DNA of 64,000 nucleotides from contig NC_133770.1 of the NCBI RefSeq assembly GCF_003597395.2, positions 10,573,826 to 10,637,825 on the forward strand. The letters run 5' to 3'. Below the pieces are notes generated by a model that saw only the letters and a list, made by a program, of their open reading frames with translations, had not been told where the DNA came from and ran no database searches. The position numbers were made by a program, and so were the translations under genes. The stretch is from Chelonoidis abingdonii. Its lineage: Eukaryota > Chordata > Testudines > Testudinidae. Positions 44,851-56,469 of the stretch are shown here, piece by piece. Position 1 is the first letter of the stretch; each line of letters begins with the position of its first letter.

Positions 44851-45730
44851 GTCTCTCAGGAAGTGCTGTTGAACAGGGCTCTGTCGGGCTGGCCTCCTCA
44901 TTGCTGCCTTATGAACTGCTCTGCAGAGTGACAAACTGATGTAGTACGGTGGCCTGACTCATTGTGCGTCAGGTCAATCTGCTGCTCATTGCTTCCCGGA
45001 TTTCCAGAGTTAAAAATAAATGACATAGAGGTGTTATCTGACTTTCAGAAGCACCAGCAGCCGCAGGCATAGCTTGGGTGGTTCTGAGCCTACTGTAAGT
45101 GGCTGTTACATAAGGACTTTGCCCTCATATCTTAATTTAACTATATTTGCGCACTCCTTGCCTTCCTATCATTTCTGAGGTGTGATCTCAGCCTAGGTGT
45201 GGAGAAACATTTAAATCCCATTATAGTGTAATTGGCTTTCCTTATATGCCTGCCGGTCTCCAATCACAGAGTTCTAAGCACTTGTCCAGGTCGGTGTGTG
45301 CCTGGGAGCACACACGAATAAAAGGGAACGCCTTCCTTACTGACGTTGTGAACTGAGAGCTGAAGAAATGATGACGTGGACGATGCTCTCACAACGCACC
45401 TTAGGATCCTTATTGTTTGTCTAACATCCTTATACAAACAGCGACCTGCTGTATGAGGCAAGATGAGCATGCAAGGCAGAACAGAGTTCAAATTTTAAAT
45501 GGCAAGGAGCGAGTGACAGAGAGCGAGAGAGAAGTATCGTCACCTCGACTCTGTTAGGAGCTACTGCATGTTGCCAACTCTTGAGAATGCATCAAACGTT
45601 TTGCAATACTTGGTGCTTTCCTTAAAGCACCAGTACCTGGAGTCCTGGGATTATGCAGGAATCTCAGGTTTCATTTAAGAGAGTTTACAGCCCTTCTGGT
45701 TGTGGAAAAAAGCTTTAATGCATGTATCAT
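44851..45730. other. Unique DNA
   Basis: Nothing was recognised. Confidence 0.45.
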
Positions 45731-46217
45731 AACTAAGGCTAAGATTTTTTTAGTAAAAGTCATGGACTAGTCACGGGCAATAAAGAAAAATTCATGCAAG
45801 TCCATGACCTGGCTGTGACTTTTACTAAAAATATCCATGACAAAATGGGGAGCCCATCTGTGGAGTCTCTACTCTCCCCGCAGCTGTGGAAGTGTCCTCA
45901 GAGTTCTGGGGGGCCCCACTGCCTGTAGAGGCTCAGAGCTCCAGGGTCCCCCTGCGGCAGCCAGGAGCTCTGTGGTATTCCCACTACCTGCGGCAGCTCA
46001 GAGCTCCAAGGTTCCCCCCATGGCAGCCAGGAGCTCCAAGATATTCCTACTGCCTGTGGCAGCTCAGAGCTCCAGGGTACCCCCACTGGGTGACAGGGGT
46101 ATCCCGCAGTTCCCAGCTGCCGTGGGGGTACCCCACAGCTCCCAGTTGCCATGGGCTGAAGTCACGGAAGGCACTGGAAGTCATGGATTCCATGAACACA
46201 GAGGTCTTAATCATAAC
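45731..46217. mobile_element. DNA element with internal minisatellite ('gtcatggactagtcacgg' family)
   Basis: The left end contains an inverted pair ('tttagtaaaagtcatgg' and 'gtgacttttactaaaaa'). The middle has about four units built on 'cggcagctcagagctccagg' and 'ggcagccaggagctc'. The right end has 'gtcatggattccatgaaca'. Likely a hAT relative; no flanking duplication was resolved. The 151- and 118-codon frames are repeat translation. Confidence 0.6.
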
Positions 46218-46354
46218 AGTCCAAAACCCAGAAGGCAACTAAAAAGAACCCAACATGTATTACTTAAACAAAATCATGATTTGTTTTTTTAGGCCTGACT
46301 CGTGATTTTTGCACACTTGGGGTTTGCTATAATGTGACTGTTTCTTATCCATAT

Positions 46355-46435
46355 TTCAGTAGCACTCAATCAAGATTGCAGCCCATTGTGGTAGGTGCTG
46401 TAGAAACACACAGACACTGGAGGAGTGGGAGGAGA
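46355..46435 (+). repeat. Ancient amniote repeat ('ggtgctgtagaaac' family)
   Basis: 'cccattgtggtaggtgctgt' resembles the fragments at 722-815 and 16375-16480. Confidence 0.4.
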
Positions 46436-46689
46436 TAACTGCAAGGCATAAAGGGCAGTCAGACATGCAATTCTCATTGAAAGACAATAGGAATAGGGCA
46501 CCTAACTAACCTCAGTGTCCCTTGACACCTCTCCCGCTGCCCCTGGCCCAGGGAGCCAGACCCAGGCCATGACTAAAGTTGTAATAGTTGGGGCCTAGCA
46601 GGCCAAGCCTAAGTATGAGCCGAATTATGGGAAACAAGATCTTCAATGCCACCGAAGAGACACTCAAACCGGAGGGTGTTTTCCTTATA

Positions 46690-46915
46690 AAAAACTCTCT
46701 ACAGCAAAGGGGGAAAGTAATAAGGGATATTGTTAAGAGCTTTACTTAATACTTTACATTTCAAATACTTTACCTGCTTTCCTTTGGCTGTATCTTTAAA
46801 AAAGGTTGAAAAGATTTTTTTAAGGGTGTGTTTGCTTAACGATTTTGTGTTGTACAGTCGCAGGGCCCTGTCAACATCTTTGAATCTGTGGGCCCATTTA
46901 CTCAATCAAAATTAA
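46690..46915. other. Unrecognised AT-rich segment with a 68-codon basic minus-strand frame
   Basis: The minus-strand frame 46699-46905 reads 'KWAHRFKDVDRALRLYNTKS' and is lysine-rich. No domain was recognised and no splice or start context supports a gene. It may be part of an unlabelled transposable element. Confidence 0.25.
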
Positions 46916-46972
46916 CACAGCGTAGCTGCCTGGCAGGTACTGAGAACAGGGAGAGGGAATCCTGGGATTTTA

Positions 46973-47076
46973 TAAAAGCGGCAGAGTCTCCTGTGGCACC
47001 TTATAGACTGGCAAACGTATTGGAGCATGAGCTTTCGTGGGTGAATACCCACTTTGTCAGATGCATGTAGTGGAAA
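46973..47076 (-). mobile_element. Penelope-like element 3' end (second family), minus strand
   Basis: 'agtctcctgtggcacctta' and 'tgagctttcgtgggtgaata' then 'cccactttgtcagatgcatg' form the complementary 3' end of a Penelope family distinct from that at 33406 and 39078. Confidence 0.85.
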
Positions 47077-47739
47077 TTGGGATTTGATGGTGTCTTCCAG
47101 TATCCAGAATGGCAACAGGGCCAGTCGTGGGGTTTCAGGATACAAAAGCCCAGGCTTTGCCGTACACAGGCACAGTGAACATTGGCTGCTTCTGCCGATT
47201 ACTAACTACTTGGACGGGCTCTGAGTGGATTGTGAAATCCCAGGATTGCAGATGTGCTCTGGGACTGCTTTTGCTTTCCCTGTTTAACACCCAGACTTTT
47301 CTATCAATCTTAGGTACTTCTGTGGTCTCTATTCCTGGGATTTCACAATCCCTTTGCTTTACATTTCCTGTAAAAACCTAACTTATTCCCAACCAAATGA
47401 CTGGCAGATCCACAAAGCTACGAGTGACACAACGCAGCCTTTGCTTCTCACTGAAGCAATAAGACACTGAAATGCCATACACCTCCGGATGATCTTCATT
47501 ACAGTGGCAGGGGATTCAGTCAAGGAAGAAACCTGCATCATGCAGAGCATGGACTTGATAACTGAAGGGTAGAGGTGAGTGAATAATTGATTTTGGTTCA
47601 GCAGCGGTTCCGAAAAAAATATTGGTTTGAGTCAAACCAAGTCCCCAAACGGCGAAACATTTCAGTCTCCTCTGATGCTGCACTAATTGTGTATACAAAG
47701 CGGAACAGCTTCCCGGCAGTTGGCAGGATTCCTATCCCA
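47077..47739. other. Unique DNA
   Basis: Nothing firm was recognised; 47575-47660 has a 'ttttggttcagcagcggttcc' block that often precedes the next repeat in turtles. Confidence 0.35.
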
Positions 47740-47885
47740 GAATACCCACTGGCTAGGGCATGCTCCTGCAATGTGGGAGACAGACCTAAGCTCAAATCCC
47801 ATCCAACCCCTACCATCAGGCAGAGAGGGGAACTGAATCCGGGTATCCCACATCTTAGGTAAATGTCCTAATCCTAGAGGTAAAA
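47740..47885. repeat. Inverted tRNA-like repeat, copy 1
   Basis: The plus strand has 'ctagggcatgctcctgcaat', 'gtgggagac' and 'aagctcaaatccc'. The minus strand, from the other end, has 'taggattaggacatttacc', 'gatgtgggatacccgg' and 'attcagttcccc'. The two arms resemble each other and each resembles a tRNA A-to-B box stretch. A relative lies at 59925-60045. Confidence 0.6.
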
Positions 47886-48413
47886 GGTAGAATATAAGAG
47901 CTGCTCCACTGGCTCAGACCATTATGTCCAGTATCCTCTCTCTGATAATGGCCTGTATCCAAACTTTAGGGGGAATGTACAGAATATTTACAGAGTAATC
48001 CATCCCTGCCTTTTACTTCTGGTAATCAGAGGTTTAGGGTTGCCATGAGCATGGAGTTTTGTTCTCTGACCAGCTTGGCTAATGGCCATTGATGGACCTA
48101 TCCTCCAAGAACTCATCCAGTTCTTTTTAGAACCCAGTTATACTTTTGGCCATCACAACATCCCATGGCAATGAGTTCCACAGGTCAGCTGCACATTGTG
48201 TGAAAAAGTACATCTCCTTGTTGTTATTAAACCTGTTGCTTATTAATTTCAAGTGATCTGTGGTTTTCATATCATGGGAAAGGGTAAGTAACACTTCTCT
48301 ATTCACTTTTTCCACATCATTCATGATTTTATAGACCTCTATCATAGCCCCCCTTAATCGGCTCTTTTCTAAGCTGAACAGATTATAAGGGAGGCTGCCA
48401 CTGTCCTGCATCT
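47886..48413 (-). mobile_element. CR1 LINE 3' region, minus strand
   Basis: Minus-strand coding at 48127-48411 reads 'NLFSLEKSRLRGAMIEVYKI' and 'ADLWNSLPWDVVMAKSITGF', the CR1 ORF2 C-terminus. The 3' UTR extends to about 47886. It abuts the terminal-inverted-repeat element at 48416. Confidence 0.9.
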
Positions 48414-48415
48414 AA

Positions 48416-48652
48416 GGGTATGTCTACATTGCAGCTAGACACCTGTGGCTGGCCCAGGCACCATAAATGTCTGGGCTCAGGATGAATTCTGGTTTTGAGG
48501 ACCCTGCAAGATGGGAGAGTCCCAGAGTTCAGACTCCAGCCCAAGCCCAGAAGCCTACTCTGCAATGAAACCGGCCCACAGTCTGAGCCCCGTGAGCCCG
48601 TCAGCTGCCATGGGTCGCCTGCAGATTTTCCTTTGTAGCGTAGACATACTCT
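48416..48652. mobile_element. Terminal-inverted-repeat element (family b), copy 2
   Basis: It starts 'gggtatgtctacattgcag' and ends 'gtagcgtagacatactc'. The interior 'gactccagcccaagcccag' matches the copy at 15588-15861. Confidence 0.85.
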
Positions 48653-49997
48653 AAGTCTCCAGACACTAAAACTATTTGGAAAATTAATTTCAAATTTGAG
48701 AACGGTTTTGGGTTGACCAAAATTGCATTTTTCAGCCAATAAGCTATTAGCCAATAAAATATGTCCCCCAGCATGACTTAAAAGGTCTTTTTCATCTCTA
48801 TATCCTATGACTGTATGGGGCTGAAACAATTTAGAAGGCAAAATAGTGGAGTCTCTGTAGTAACATTAATTATTTTAGACATTTTTTAATTATAATTGTA
48901 ACCATTTATCTAGTGCCCACCAACATGGTTACGGATGACGGATGGTGGTGGGCACAGTCCATTTCCTACTGTCAACTTCCTTGAGCTCTACTTCCTGCTC
49001 AGAGGATTTGTTTCCTGTAAACAGCATCCCATCTACAGCCCCATGAATGTGGCGATTAAGAGTTAACAATAAAGATGAACAAGGCTAGAACAATGAATAG
49101 TAAAGAGCTCGGCCTTTAAGCTTGGGCTGCTGGATGCTCATAGTAAACCCACAGTTAAGATGTTCTTCTCTTGCACACATCTCCTAGGGGTTCATCAAAA
49201 TAGCAGCATTTCTGAAAGGAAGAGGAAGTGGCTTAACTGAGAGCTGACTTTTCTGCTTACTTAATTATTCTGTCTCCTTTCTCAGGTCCTAATTCTCACA
49301 ATGAACAATTAAGACACATGCAAAAACCAACAGACTATGAGGGTTGTGGTAGAGGGTAGGAGTAGTTGTTTAAGGGACTGAAAATAATATCAAGCTTACT
49401 ATCATAATATAATATAATAATATCAAGCCTATTATGTCAACATTAGTGGTCATCCACGTATACCATGAGTCTGGTCCTGCAGCTGCTGGGCATGGAAATT
49501 CCCATGAATTTACTCTCAATCAGACCATGTTGGTACAAGAACTTTGTGAGAACAGGCCTATAATGTTTGCTTGCTTGGGAACCAACTGTGAAAAGTAGGT
49601 CAAGTTACTTTAAAAAATGACCGCTACAAACAAGTGCAGGAGAATCAGACAGAGAAACTGAGCTAGTCCAAACGAAAAGGCCTACCGATATGGCTCAAGG
49701 ACTGTGGTGAAATTGGACTCAAATGGGAAAATGTGGGAATGAAGCTGGCCTGGAGAACCTATCTACACCCTTGCTGTTTTACAGGTGCTTCACATTTGAA
49801 ATTCTGATTTTTAGAAACCCAACAAATTTGGCCATAGTGAACTATATGGTCTATGCCAAGGGTATGTAAACCCCAGCATTCAGGAGCCAAATTAGCCATC
49901 AGCATTACCCAGAAGTGCCACAGGAGTGTGACTTCATTGTTTGATTTACTGAAGTAACAGTATGATAGGAAATATTTAGGTTTTTTAAGATATATAT
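48653..49997. other. Unique DNA; short ATAATAT tract near 49400-49430
   Basis: The first 80 bp ('ttggaaaattaatttcaaat') may be a fragment of the AT-rich 'gaaaattttc' repeats. The rest is unique. Confidence 0.4.
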
Positions 49998-50116
49998 TTT
50001 GTAGATGATAAAACAGTGATACTGGGTCAGTCATTTTGCTGTGAGAATTTTACATGCATATAAAATTCTCACGGAAAAATGACTGACCAAGTATTATTAT
50101 TTTATCCACTACAATT
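49998..50116. repeat. Long hairpin: 35-bp core arms inside a ~120-bp imperfect palindrome
   Basis: Arms 50018-50052 and 50061-50095 pair at 31 of 35 positions with an 8-nt loop 'catgcata'. Both carry 'ggtcagtcattttt'-type sequence and 'gtgagaatttta'. Weaker pairing extends to 'ttttgtagatgata' and 'tatccactacaatt'. It could be a palindromic MITE or a hairpin RNA source. Confidence 0.85.
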
Positions 50117-50689
50117 GGTTAATAACATAATAAAATCATCCTGATTGCTTAACAGCGTAGACTGGTTAATAATTAAATCACACGGCATTTTAATATCATG
50201 GGCCGCAGGAGACAGATTAAAGAGCCACTTGCAACTCACGAACCTCAGCCTAAAGTATCACTGGTCTATGCAATGCCATGGCAGGTCAGGGCCCTTGCTT
50301 CTTACTGGCCAACAAGGGAGACTTGGCTGAACTTGCGATACAATGTCAAAAATGCAGCTCACGAAGGAGAGCAGAGACACTATGGCCGCTGACTGCGGGG
50401 ATCAAACGCCAATGGACTAAGAACCATTGGAATGGCAGGATTGCCATTTTTCTTACGTCAACAGAAAGATTTGCTTCTGCTGTGGCGAGAGATTTAAATC
50501 CAGCTAAATGGCTTTTTAATTAAAATCGTACCTCGCATATAGGAATAACAACTCTAATGGATTACAAGGGAATTGTCTAACTGCTGGCATCCCACTCCTA
50601 ATTCCTGAGCCAGACTGCATGCCAACCCATCCCCACTCAAATATACCTTAACCCTTAGGACATTCACCATCAGCTCCTCTGGCCCCATT
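50117..50689. other. Unique DNA, candidate conserved non-coding element 50150-50530
   Basis: The stretch is non-repetitive and balanced with AT-rich ends ('ggttaataattaaatcac' and 'ctttttaattaaaatcg'). Overlapping 60-80 codon frames have no motifs. Conservation is inferred. Confidence 0.3.
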
Positions 50690-50914
50690 TATGAACTGGG
50701 AAAAGCAGGGGTTTGGCGTGGTGCTTAGGGGGGCAGGGGCGTGGCACTCTGAAGGGGGCGGGGCTTCGGCAGTGTGGTGCTCGGGGGCGGGGCTTCGGGC
50801 GGCACGGCGCTCAGGGGGATGGGGGTTTCGGTGGTGTGGCACTGGGGAGGGGGTTTGGCAGCATGGCGCTCTTTTTTTTTGCTTGGGGTGGCAAAAACGT
50901 TAGAGCCGTCCCTG
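50690..50914. mobile_element. hAT-like GC-rich element, right end
   Basis: It ends 'gcaaaaacgttagagccgtc', then 'cctg', a terminus like that of the 8985-9839 class (AGCCGGCCCTG). The interior repeats 'gggggcggggcttcgg'. The left end was not found. Confidence 0.6.
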
Positions 50915-51852
50915 ACTGACCGCATTACTCTCTCATCCCCAAAGGTGGCCCTCCAGGTCAGAGTTTAGGCAAACCGGTCAGATGGCATGGGGACGTTTCC
51001 TATTGCCCTTGTTGTACTTGTGCATGGGGCTTCAACCTGCCAGGGTTGCTACCATGACACCTTTCCCGAGCACCAAACTCACATAAAGGGCCAGATTCAG
51101 ATGGTGTGGCAGAGTTTCTTTAACATCGGTGGATCTAAGCTGATTTAAAACACCAGCTGACGGCGGTAATTTCAGGGTAGATATTTCCAAGTACAATGAC
51201 GAGTGAAATCTGAAATATATGACCAAGTGCTCTGCTTCCCCATGTCCATTTTCAGTGTCAGCCTTCACTAGAAAAGGAAATGAGTTTGTGAGACACTAAA
51301 ACTGAGGTCTTGAGCCCTAGCAGTCATCAGCAACCTTACGGGACTTTGCACAGGACCAGGGCAATATTTAGTGGCATTCCTGCCTGCTTTAAATAAAGCT
51401 CCGATGCTGTTACCATTGGCTAAATTTTCCCATTCTTTGCTTTAGCAAGTTTGGTGATGGTGCAAGATGCTGGATTCAGGGCCCCACAGACTGGTATCTT
51501 CTTCTGACAAACAGAACAGGTCTAGAAAGGGGAGCAGCCACATACATTTCCACACATTGCTCCACGGAAGTGACTCAGCCCAGACCTGGCATGGCCCCGT
51601 CTAGTGATGACAGGCTTATTTTGGCTTGGTAACTCATACAGGCCTCTCTGTCATATGAGATTAGCTGGGGCCAATTTTAGTGACTTAAACCACTGACTTT
51701 AGCACCTTCCACCACCAACTGATTCCACAGAAGATACCAACCTACTACTACACCTCTTGTCCTGAACCTGCTGAGTGGCATTGCTGGTGCCATTATATGG
51801 TGGCCAGATACTACCGTCTTGCTGGCTGTATACACATGGAAAGCACATAGAT
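50915..51852. other. Unique DNA with one 'gggccagattcag' element at 51085-51180
   Basis: Nothing else was recognised. Confidence 0.4.
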
Positions 51853-51983
51853 GCCAGAACTAGGGGTGCTGGGTGTGCTGCCACACCCCATGGTTTGAAG
51901 TAGTTTCCATTATGTAGAGGATTTACAGTTTGGTTCAATGGCTTTCAGCACCCCCATTATGCAAATTGTTCCAGCACCTCTGG
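51853..51983 (-). mobile_element. hAT-type MITE ('ggggtgctg' family)
   Basis: The left end 'ccagaactaggggtgctgg' and right end 'aattgttccagcacctctgg' are inverted. The internal 'ttacagtttggttcaatggc' is characteristic. Confidence 0.8.
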
Positions 51984-53259
51984 GTAAGCAGTGGGATCTA
52001 TATAGACTGTCAAGTCCTGATTTGAAGAGTACTCCACAGCTCCAACTGAAGTCAGTGGGAGTTGCTGGGGCTGTGTAATCCTGAAAATCAAGGCCTAATT
52101 CTGTAATGCACTGTGGGGGTATGCACAAAGCACCAAGTTAATCAGTAATAATATAGTTCTTCCCCCCCTGAGCAATTACAATTCTCTTTCATGTCACTGT
52201 ATTTTCTATCTAGGAGCCGTGTTCTTTAATCTCCCACCTTGGCTCAAAATGGTTTTTAAAATGTCCTTCCCAACCCCAGTAAGACAGGGATGAGGGTATA
52301 CAGAATTGCAGCTAACCGTCCTTCGGAAGGGCACGGTACAGTTCCAGAAAGTACAGTGTACTTACATCATTGAAAATGAGTAAGGTTGCTTAGAGAAAGA
52401 GGAGGTTGTACACTGACGCCTGCTGAATGCGGAGCTTGGACATCGGAACAAATCACTCACAGTTTGCCATTTGGGCTGCACTCTCTGGCCACCCAGAACT
52501 TCACAACGTATGTGGCGCCAAACTCCTCCAGCTCCTAAAGCACAGCCCCCCTACTACTGAGCTGAAGGAGAGTCTCCTTTTGGTCTCAGCAGTGTAGGGC
52601 TTAGGATACGTAGTTCAGTAGTTCTGATTACATCCAGAGCACATATACACGCTAGCTAGTTCACAGCACTATGCAGCTGATATGTCTGTTGGGAGCTCCA
52701 ACGCCCCTTCCAAATCTCTTTGCTACGTTACCAACTTTGGGGCAATGCGGGCTGTGTTCTGAAAGGTTGTTTCTGAAAGGGCAGAGCTAGCCAACAGCTT
52801 TATTGTGTGACCCTTCTGGAGGCACGTGTGCTATCTAGGCAACTGATTTCCATGGCGTGTTGTGTTCTGCTGATGAAACTTGCCAGGCTCGCGCTTTCTC
52901 TGGGTGTGCTTCAGAACAGCAGAGGAGGAGCCATGGACCCCCAAGGTGTAAACCTGACCCTGATGCTAACTACTCCTCTGATCCACTGTCCATTAAAGTC
53001 AATGGGAGTCCTTCCGTTGAAGGTCTGATCTACTGCTCGCTGCACTCTCAGGTCAGGACTGAGCCGTTCAGCTGAGATCGAGGACGAATCAGGCCAACTT
53101 CCAGGCAGATTAATGAGGTCAGCTGGGTGGCAGTAAGATCACCTGATTGGATGGCCTGCCTGTTTGGCTGAAGGGAACCAGTAGACCTGTTTTTAAGAAC
53201 AGCAACAGCAACCACTCGCTAGCTGCTCAATGCATCTGCCTGCAGCTGTGATCGCCTCG
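51984..53259. other. Unique or unclassified DNA
   Basis: One 'aaagtcaatgggagtcctt' motif lies at 52995. The part after about 53080 ('gaggtcagctgggtggcag') seems to belong to the same unit as the minisatellite that follows, possibly an LTR-like element, but no ends were found. Confidence 0.35.
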
Positions 53260-53745
53260 GCCTTGTTCCTGTCCTGCTCCAGCCCTGCTCTGGTCCTGCT
53301 CCACTCCAGCTTCAGCCCTGTGTTCCTTTCCTTGCTGCTGGTTCTAGCTCCGACCCTGATTGCGGCTAAGACCCCTGGCTCTGATTCTTGGCTTCAGCTC
53401 TGATGCCCGGCTTGGGTTCTTGCCTCAGGAGCTGGTTCCCACCTCCTAACTTCAGCTTTGACTCCTGGCTTTGGTTCCTGATTTAGGTTCTGATTCCCCG
53501 TTCCTAGCTCTGACACCTGTCTAAGGTTCCCAGCTCCTGATTTAGGCCCTAGTTCCTGGTTCCCAACTCCAGCTCTGACCCCTGGCTCTGGTTCCTGGCT
53601 CCCAACTCTAGCTCCAACCCCTGGATCTAGCTCTTGGTTTCTGACTCTAGCACCAACCATTGGCTCTGGTTTCTGGTTTCCAACTTTGGCTCAAACCCTT
53701 GGCCCCCAGCTCCGGTTCCTGGCTCTCACAGTTCAGCTTTAACCA
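53260..53745. repeat. Degenerate minisatellite ('ctctggttcctggctcc')
   Basis: Repeated blocks 'cctggctctggttcctggct' and 'cccaactctagctccaaccc' recur with an irregular period of roughly 18-40 bp. The minus strand reads as an 88-codon repeat of E-P-G-V-type residues, a by-product of the repeat. Confidence 0.85.
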
Positions 53746-54222
53746 TTGAGACAGACTGCTGAGACCTGACATTATATAATCCTGTAATATGGGAATAGTT
53801 GGTACCAACCTGCCTACCTCACAGAAGGGATAAGAAAATTTACTTAGTTGCTGTTTGTGCAGGGATTTAAAGATGTAAGAGTAGAGACTGGTCAATAATT
53901 TATGGGGAAAAAAATGGAAAAAATAAAACCTGATTTTTGTTATTGTGGGGCCTCCCCTTCCAAAAAAAATTCTTGTGGAAATTTTCCATTGTAGCAATGA
54001 AACCAAAATAATTTCTAAACACCCCCCCAATGTTATTTTTTCAATCAAAAAACTGGAATGTTTCATTACTTAACAAAAGGTTTCCATGAAAACTTCCATA
54101 AAAAGGCTATTTTTGTTTAAAAAAAGAAAAAGGTTTCGACAAAAAGAGAAGAGAAGAGTTTGACAGCTCCAAGGTAAAATGTTCAGTCTAAGTTTGTTTA
54201 TATCTTGGCCTTAGGTTACACT
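53746..54222. other. AT-rich DNA resembling the 'gaaaattttcc' repeat class
   Basis: 'gtggaaattttccattgtag' and 'aaggtttccatgaaaacttc' fit the class described at 55946-56365. No ends were fixed. Confidence 0.4.
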
Positions 54223-55434
54223 TGTAAGCAGAGTCTGAATGAGCTCTCCCCTGACATCTAGTGGTGGGCTGTGGCAAAGGACTTCAGGAGCTGATCTCGT
54301 TTGCATGGACACACCCACCCTGCCTACATGCTCAGCATGATGGGAGTGCTTGCCCAAATGATCATTTGTTACTGAGGCAGGAATGATAGAGGGTTGTTAT
54401 CCTTGTTGTGTGAACTGAGGGCAGCAGAACTGTATGTGGCATACCCCGATGGAGGGACTCACCCTCAACTGAATGGCGCATGCTAGGCAGGGGACATAGG
54501 TTCCAAAGCCCAAAGAACTGAGAGAGAGTGGGGATAGGTACTTGAACCTGGTGGTGTGAGCTGTTTAAGTGTCTTAGACACCATTTGACCCTTCCTCTCT
54601 CCATGGTATAATAAAAGAGCTGATTTAGACTCAACTGAGAGTCTTGTTACTTGCTGCAGAGCTGAAATCACTGATTCTAAGTACTTTGAGACAGTGTTTC
54701 TATTGCAAGAGACTGCCCAGTGTGCACCAGCAGTGAGGGTCCCCACTAACAGCTGACATCATTGAAAGCTGTGTTAAGTGGTGGGCCCTGAAGACATCTT
54801 GGTGAGTGGTAAGCTGGGTGGTTGGTGAAGAGGTGTGGCAAGTGGCCAGCAGAGAGGCTGGTGGAACGGGCCAGAGCAGAGCCCTGCAGAGATGTGTGCC
54901 GATTGGCCGGTGGGAAGACAAGTGAGTGTCCAAGCAACAGTGCCTGTAAGGTGCCTCTTTACCCCCATTTCCTCCACACAGGGTGGGAGGTGAACTCTGC
55001 AGATGACCCTCTGAACTCTAGGGCTACACTGGCCAAGGACAGCAACTGTGAGTGGGGTGCAGAAAAGGGACGGGCACATTAAAGGGACTTTTGGGTTGCT
55101 GGACTTAAGACCCTGAGGGGAAAAGAACACTGCCCAACTTACTTGGGGGTAAGTCTTTTTCTCATGGTTTATGTTTATGAACTCTAGTTGCGGTGTTTTC
55201 CCAAACTAATGCTGAGTTAATTCCCTCCTTTTAGTAAAAGTTTTTGATACACTCAGATTCTGTGCTTGCAAGAGGGGAAGTATTGCCCCTTAGAGGCACC
55301 CAGGTGGTGGTGTGTAATTGTCCCAGGTAGGTGTAGGGGCTCAAGCCTGTTTTGTGTTATATTGTTGAAAAGGAACCCCTACTTACTGAACCCAGCCCTT
55401 GTTGCTGCTTCCTTCAACTGGCAGAAGGGTTACA
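54223..55434 (+). mobile_element. Solo LTR, 1.2 kb (family 4), with 4-bp duplication
   Basis: It begins TGTAAGCAGAG and ends GAAGGGTTACA, flanked by CACT at 54219-54222 and 55435-55438. A TATA-like 'tataataaaagag' is at 54607-54619. No internal genes. A related partial LTR is at 35640-36233. Confidence 0.82.
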
Positions 55435-55945
55435 CACTAAAGAACTGATTTCACAACACTACTACCTCTTTATCAAGCTCGTAAGCAGAGTACTTTTCTG
55501 CCTGTGCAGATGTGTTTGAGTGAAAGACAGGAAATGCATGTTTCTCTAGAAGGAAGCTCTTTTCAATTGGATTGCGGTTATTTTGGAACGATGTGAAGAA
55601 GTTGGAAGAATATGGAGGAAATCAATAAGATTCATATTTTCTTTTCAGAAATGTAAGGATTACAAGACACAGAGCCCATCTGCTCAGTAACATAGGATGT
55701 TGGGAACATCACCCCAAATCACCACACTCTGCACTGACAACTCATTGAAAAGAGTCCAAATCAATGTTATTTTCCTGATATGTCCTTGGACCTAGCTAGC
55801 TGAGATCGCTTCTCCTTCTGTGACCATGACCACTCATCACAGCTATGATCCACTGGAACAATGACATTGCCAAGCAGAGGAAGAGCTCTGTCCACAGGAG
55901 ATGGAACATCCATAGGAGCAGGTTCCAGATTATGACAGCTGAGCT
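55435..55945. other. Unique DNA
   Basis: Nothing was recognised. Confidence 0.45.
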
Positions 55946-56365
55946 AAGAATTAGAGCTGGGTGGAGTTTTTCGGGTGGGAATTTATTGACAAAAAATGCA
56001 GATTTGGGTCGATGAAAATATTTTGTAAATTTATTTTAAATGTTCCAAAATGTTTCCATTGAAGGAAAGCCCCCAAAACATTCAGAGATTTGAAACGTTT
56101 CATGTTGACATTTTGTCATCAAAACGTTTAGACTTTTCTTTTTAAAATTTCACTCCAATTTTAGTACTTCAAAAAAAAAAACAGATTTAAAAAAACCCCT
56201 CAAAACCAAAGTGAAATGTTTCATCCAACCCCAAATCAAATGCTTTTGATGGTTTTGGTTTGCTGAAAAATTCCTGCTTTGTGTTAACCCAAAACAATCC
56301 CCCCACCACCCAATTCTTCAATTCAGCCATCAAAAGGAAAAACTGGTTGTTTGCTCAGGTCTAAT
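55946..56365. repeat. AT-rich interspersed repeat ('gaaaatattttg' class)
   Basis: 'tcgatgaaaatattttgtaa', 'tccaaaatgtttccattgaa' and 'acattttgtcatcaaaacg' are typical of an AT-rich short element class in turtles. Similar blocks occur at 53895-54170, 58865-59310 and 59755-59895. Confidence 0.5.
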
Positions 56366-56469
56366 AAGAATGACTCTGGCTGCATAGAGTTAAATACAAA
56401 ACCAATCTCTTTGCCTCCTCTTTCCCACAATAGCACCTTCATCCTCATACCTACATATATGTCTCCATA

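Noticed and set aside
45837..46292. 151-codon repetitive ORF
   Set aside because: Translation of the internal minisatellite of a DNA element.
53394..53660. Repetitive E-P-G-V-type minus-strand protein, considered as a collagen-like or low-complexity gene
   Set aside because: The underlying DNA is a degenerate minisatellite; no start context or neighbours support translation.
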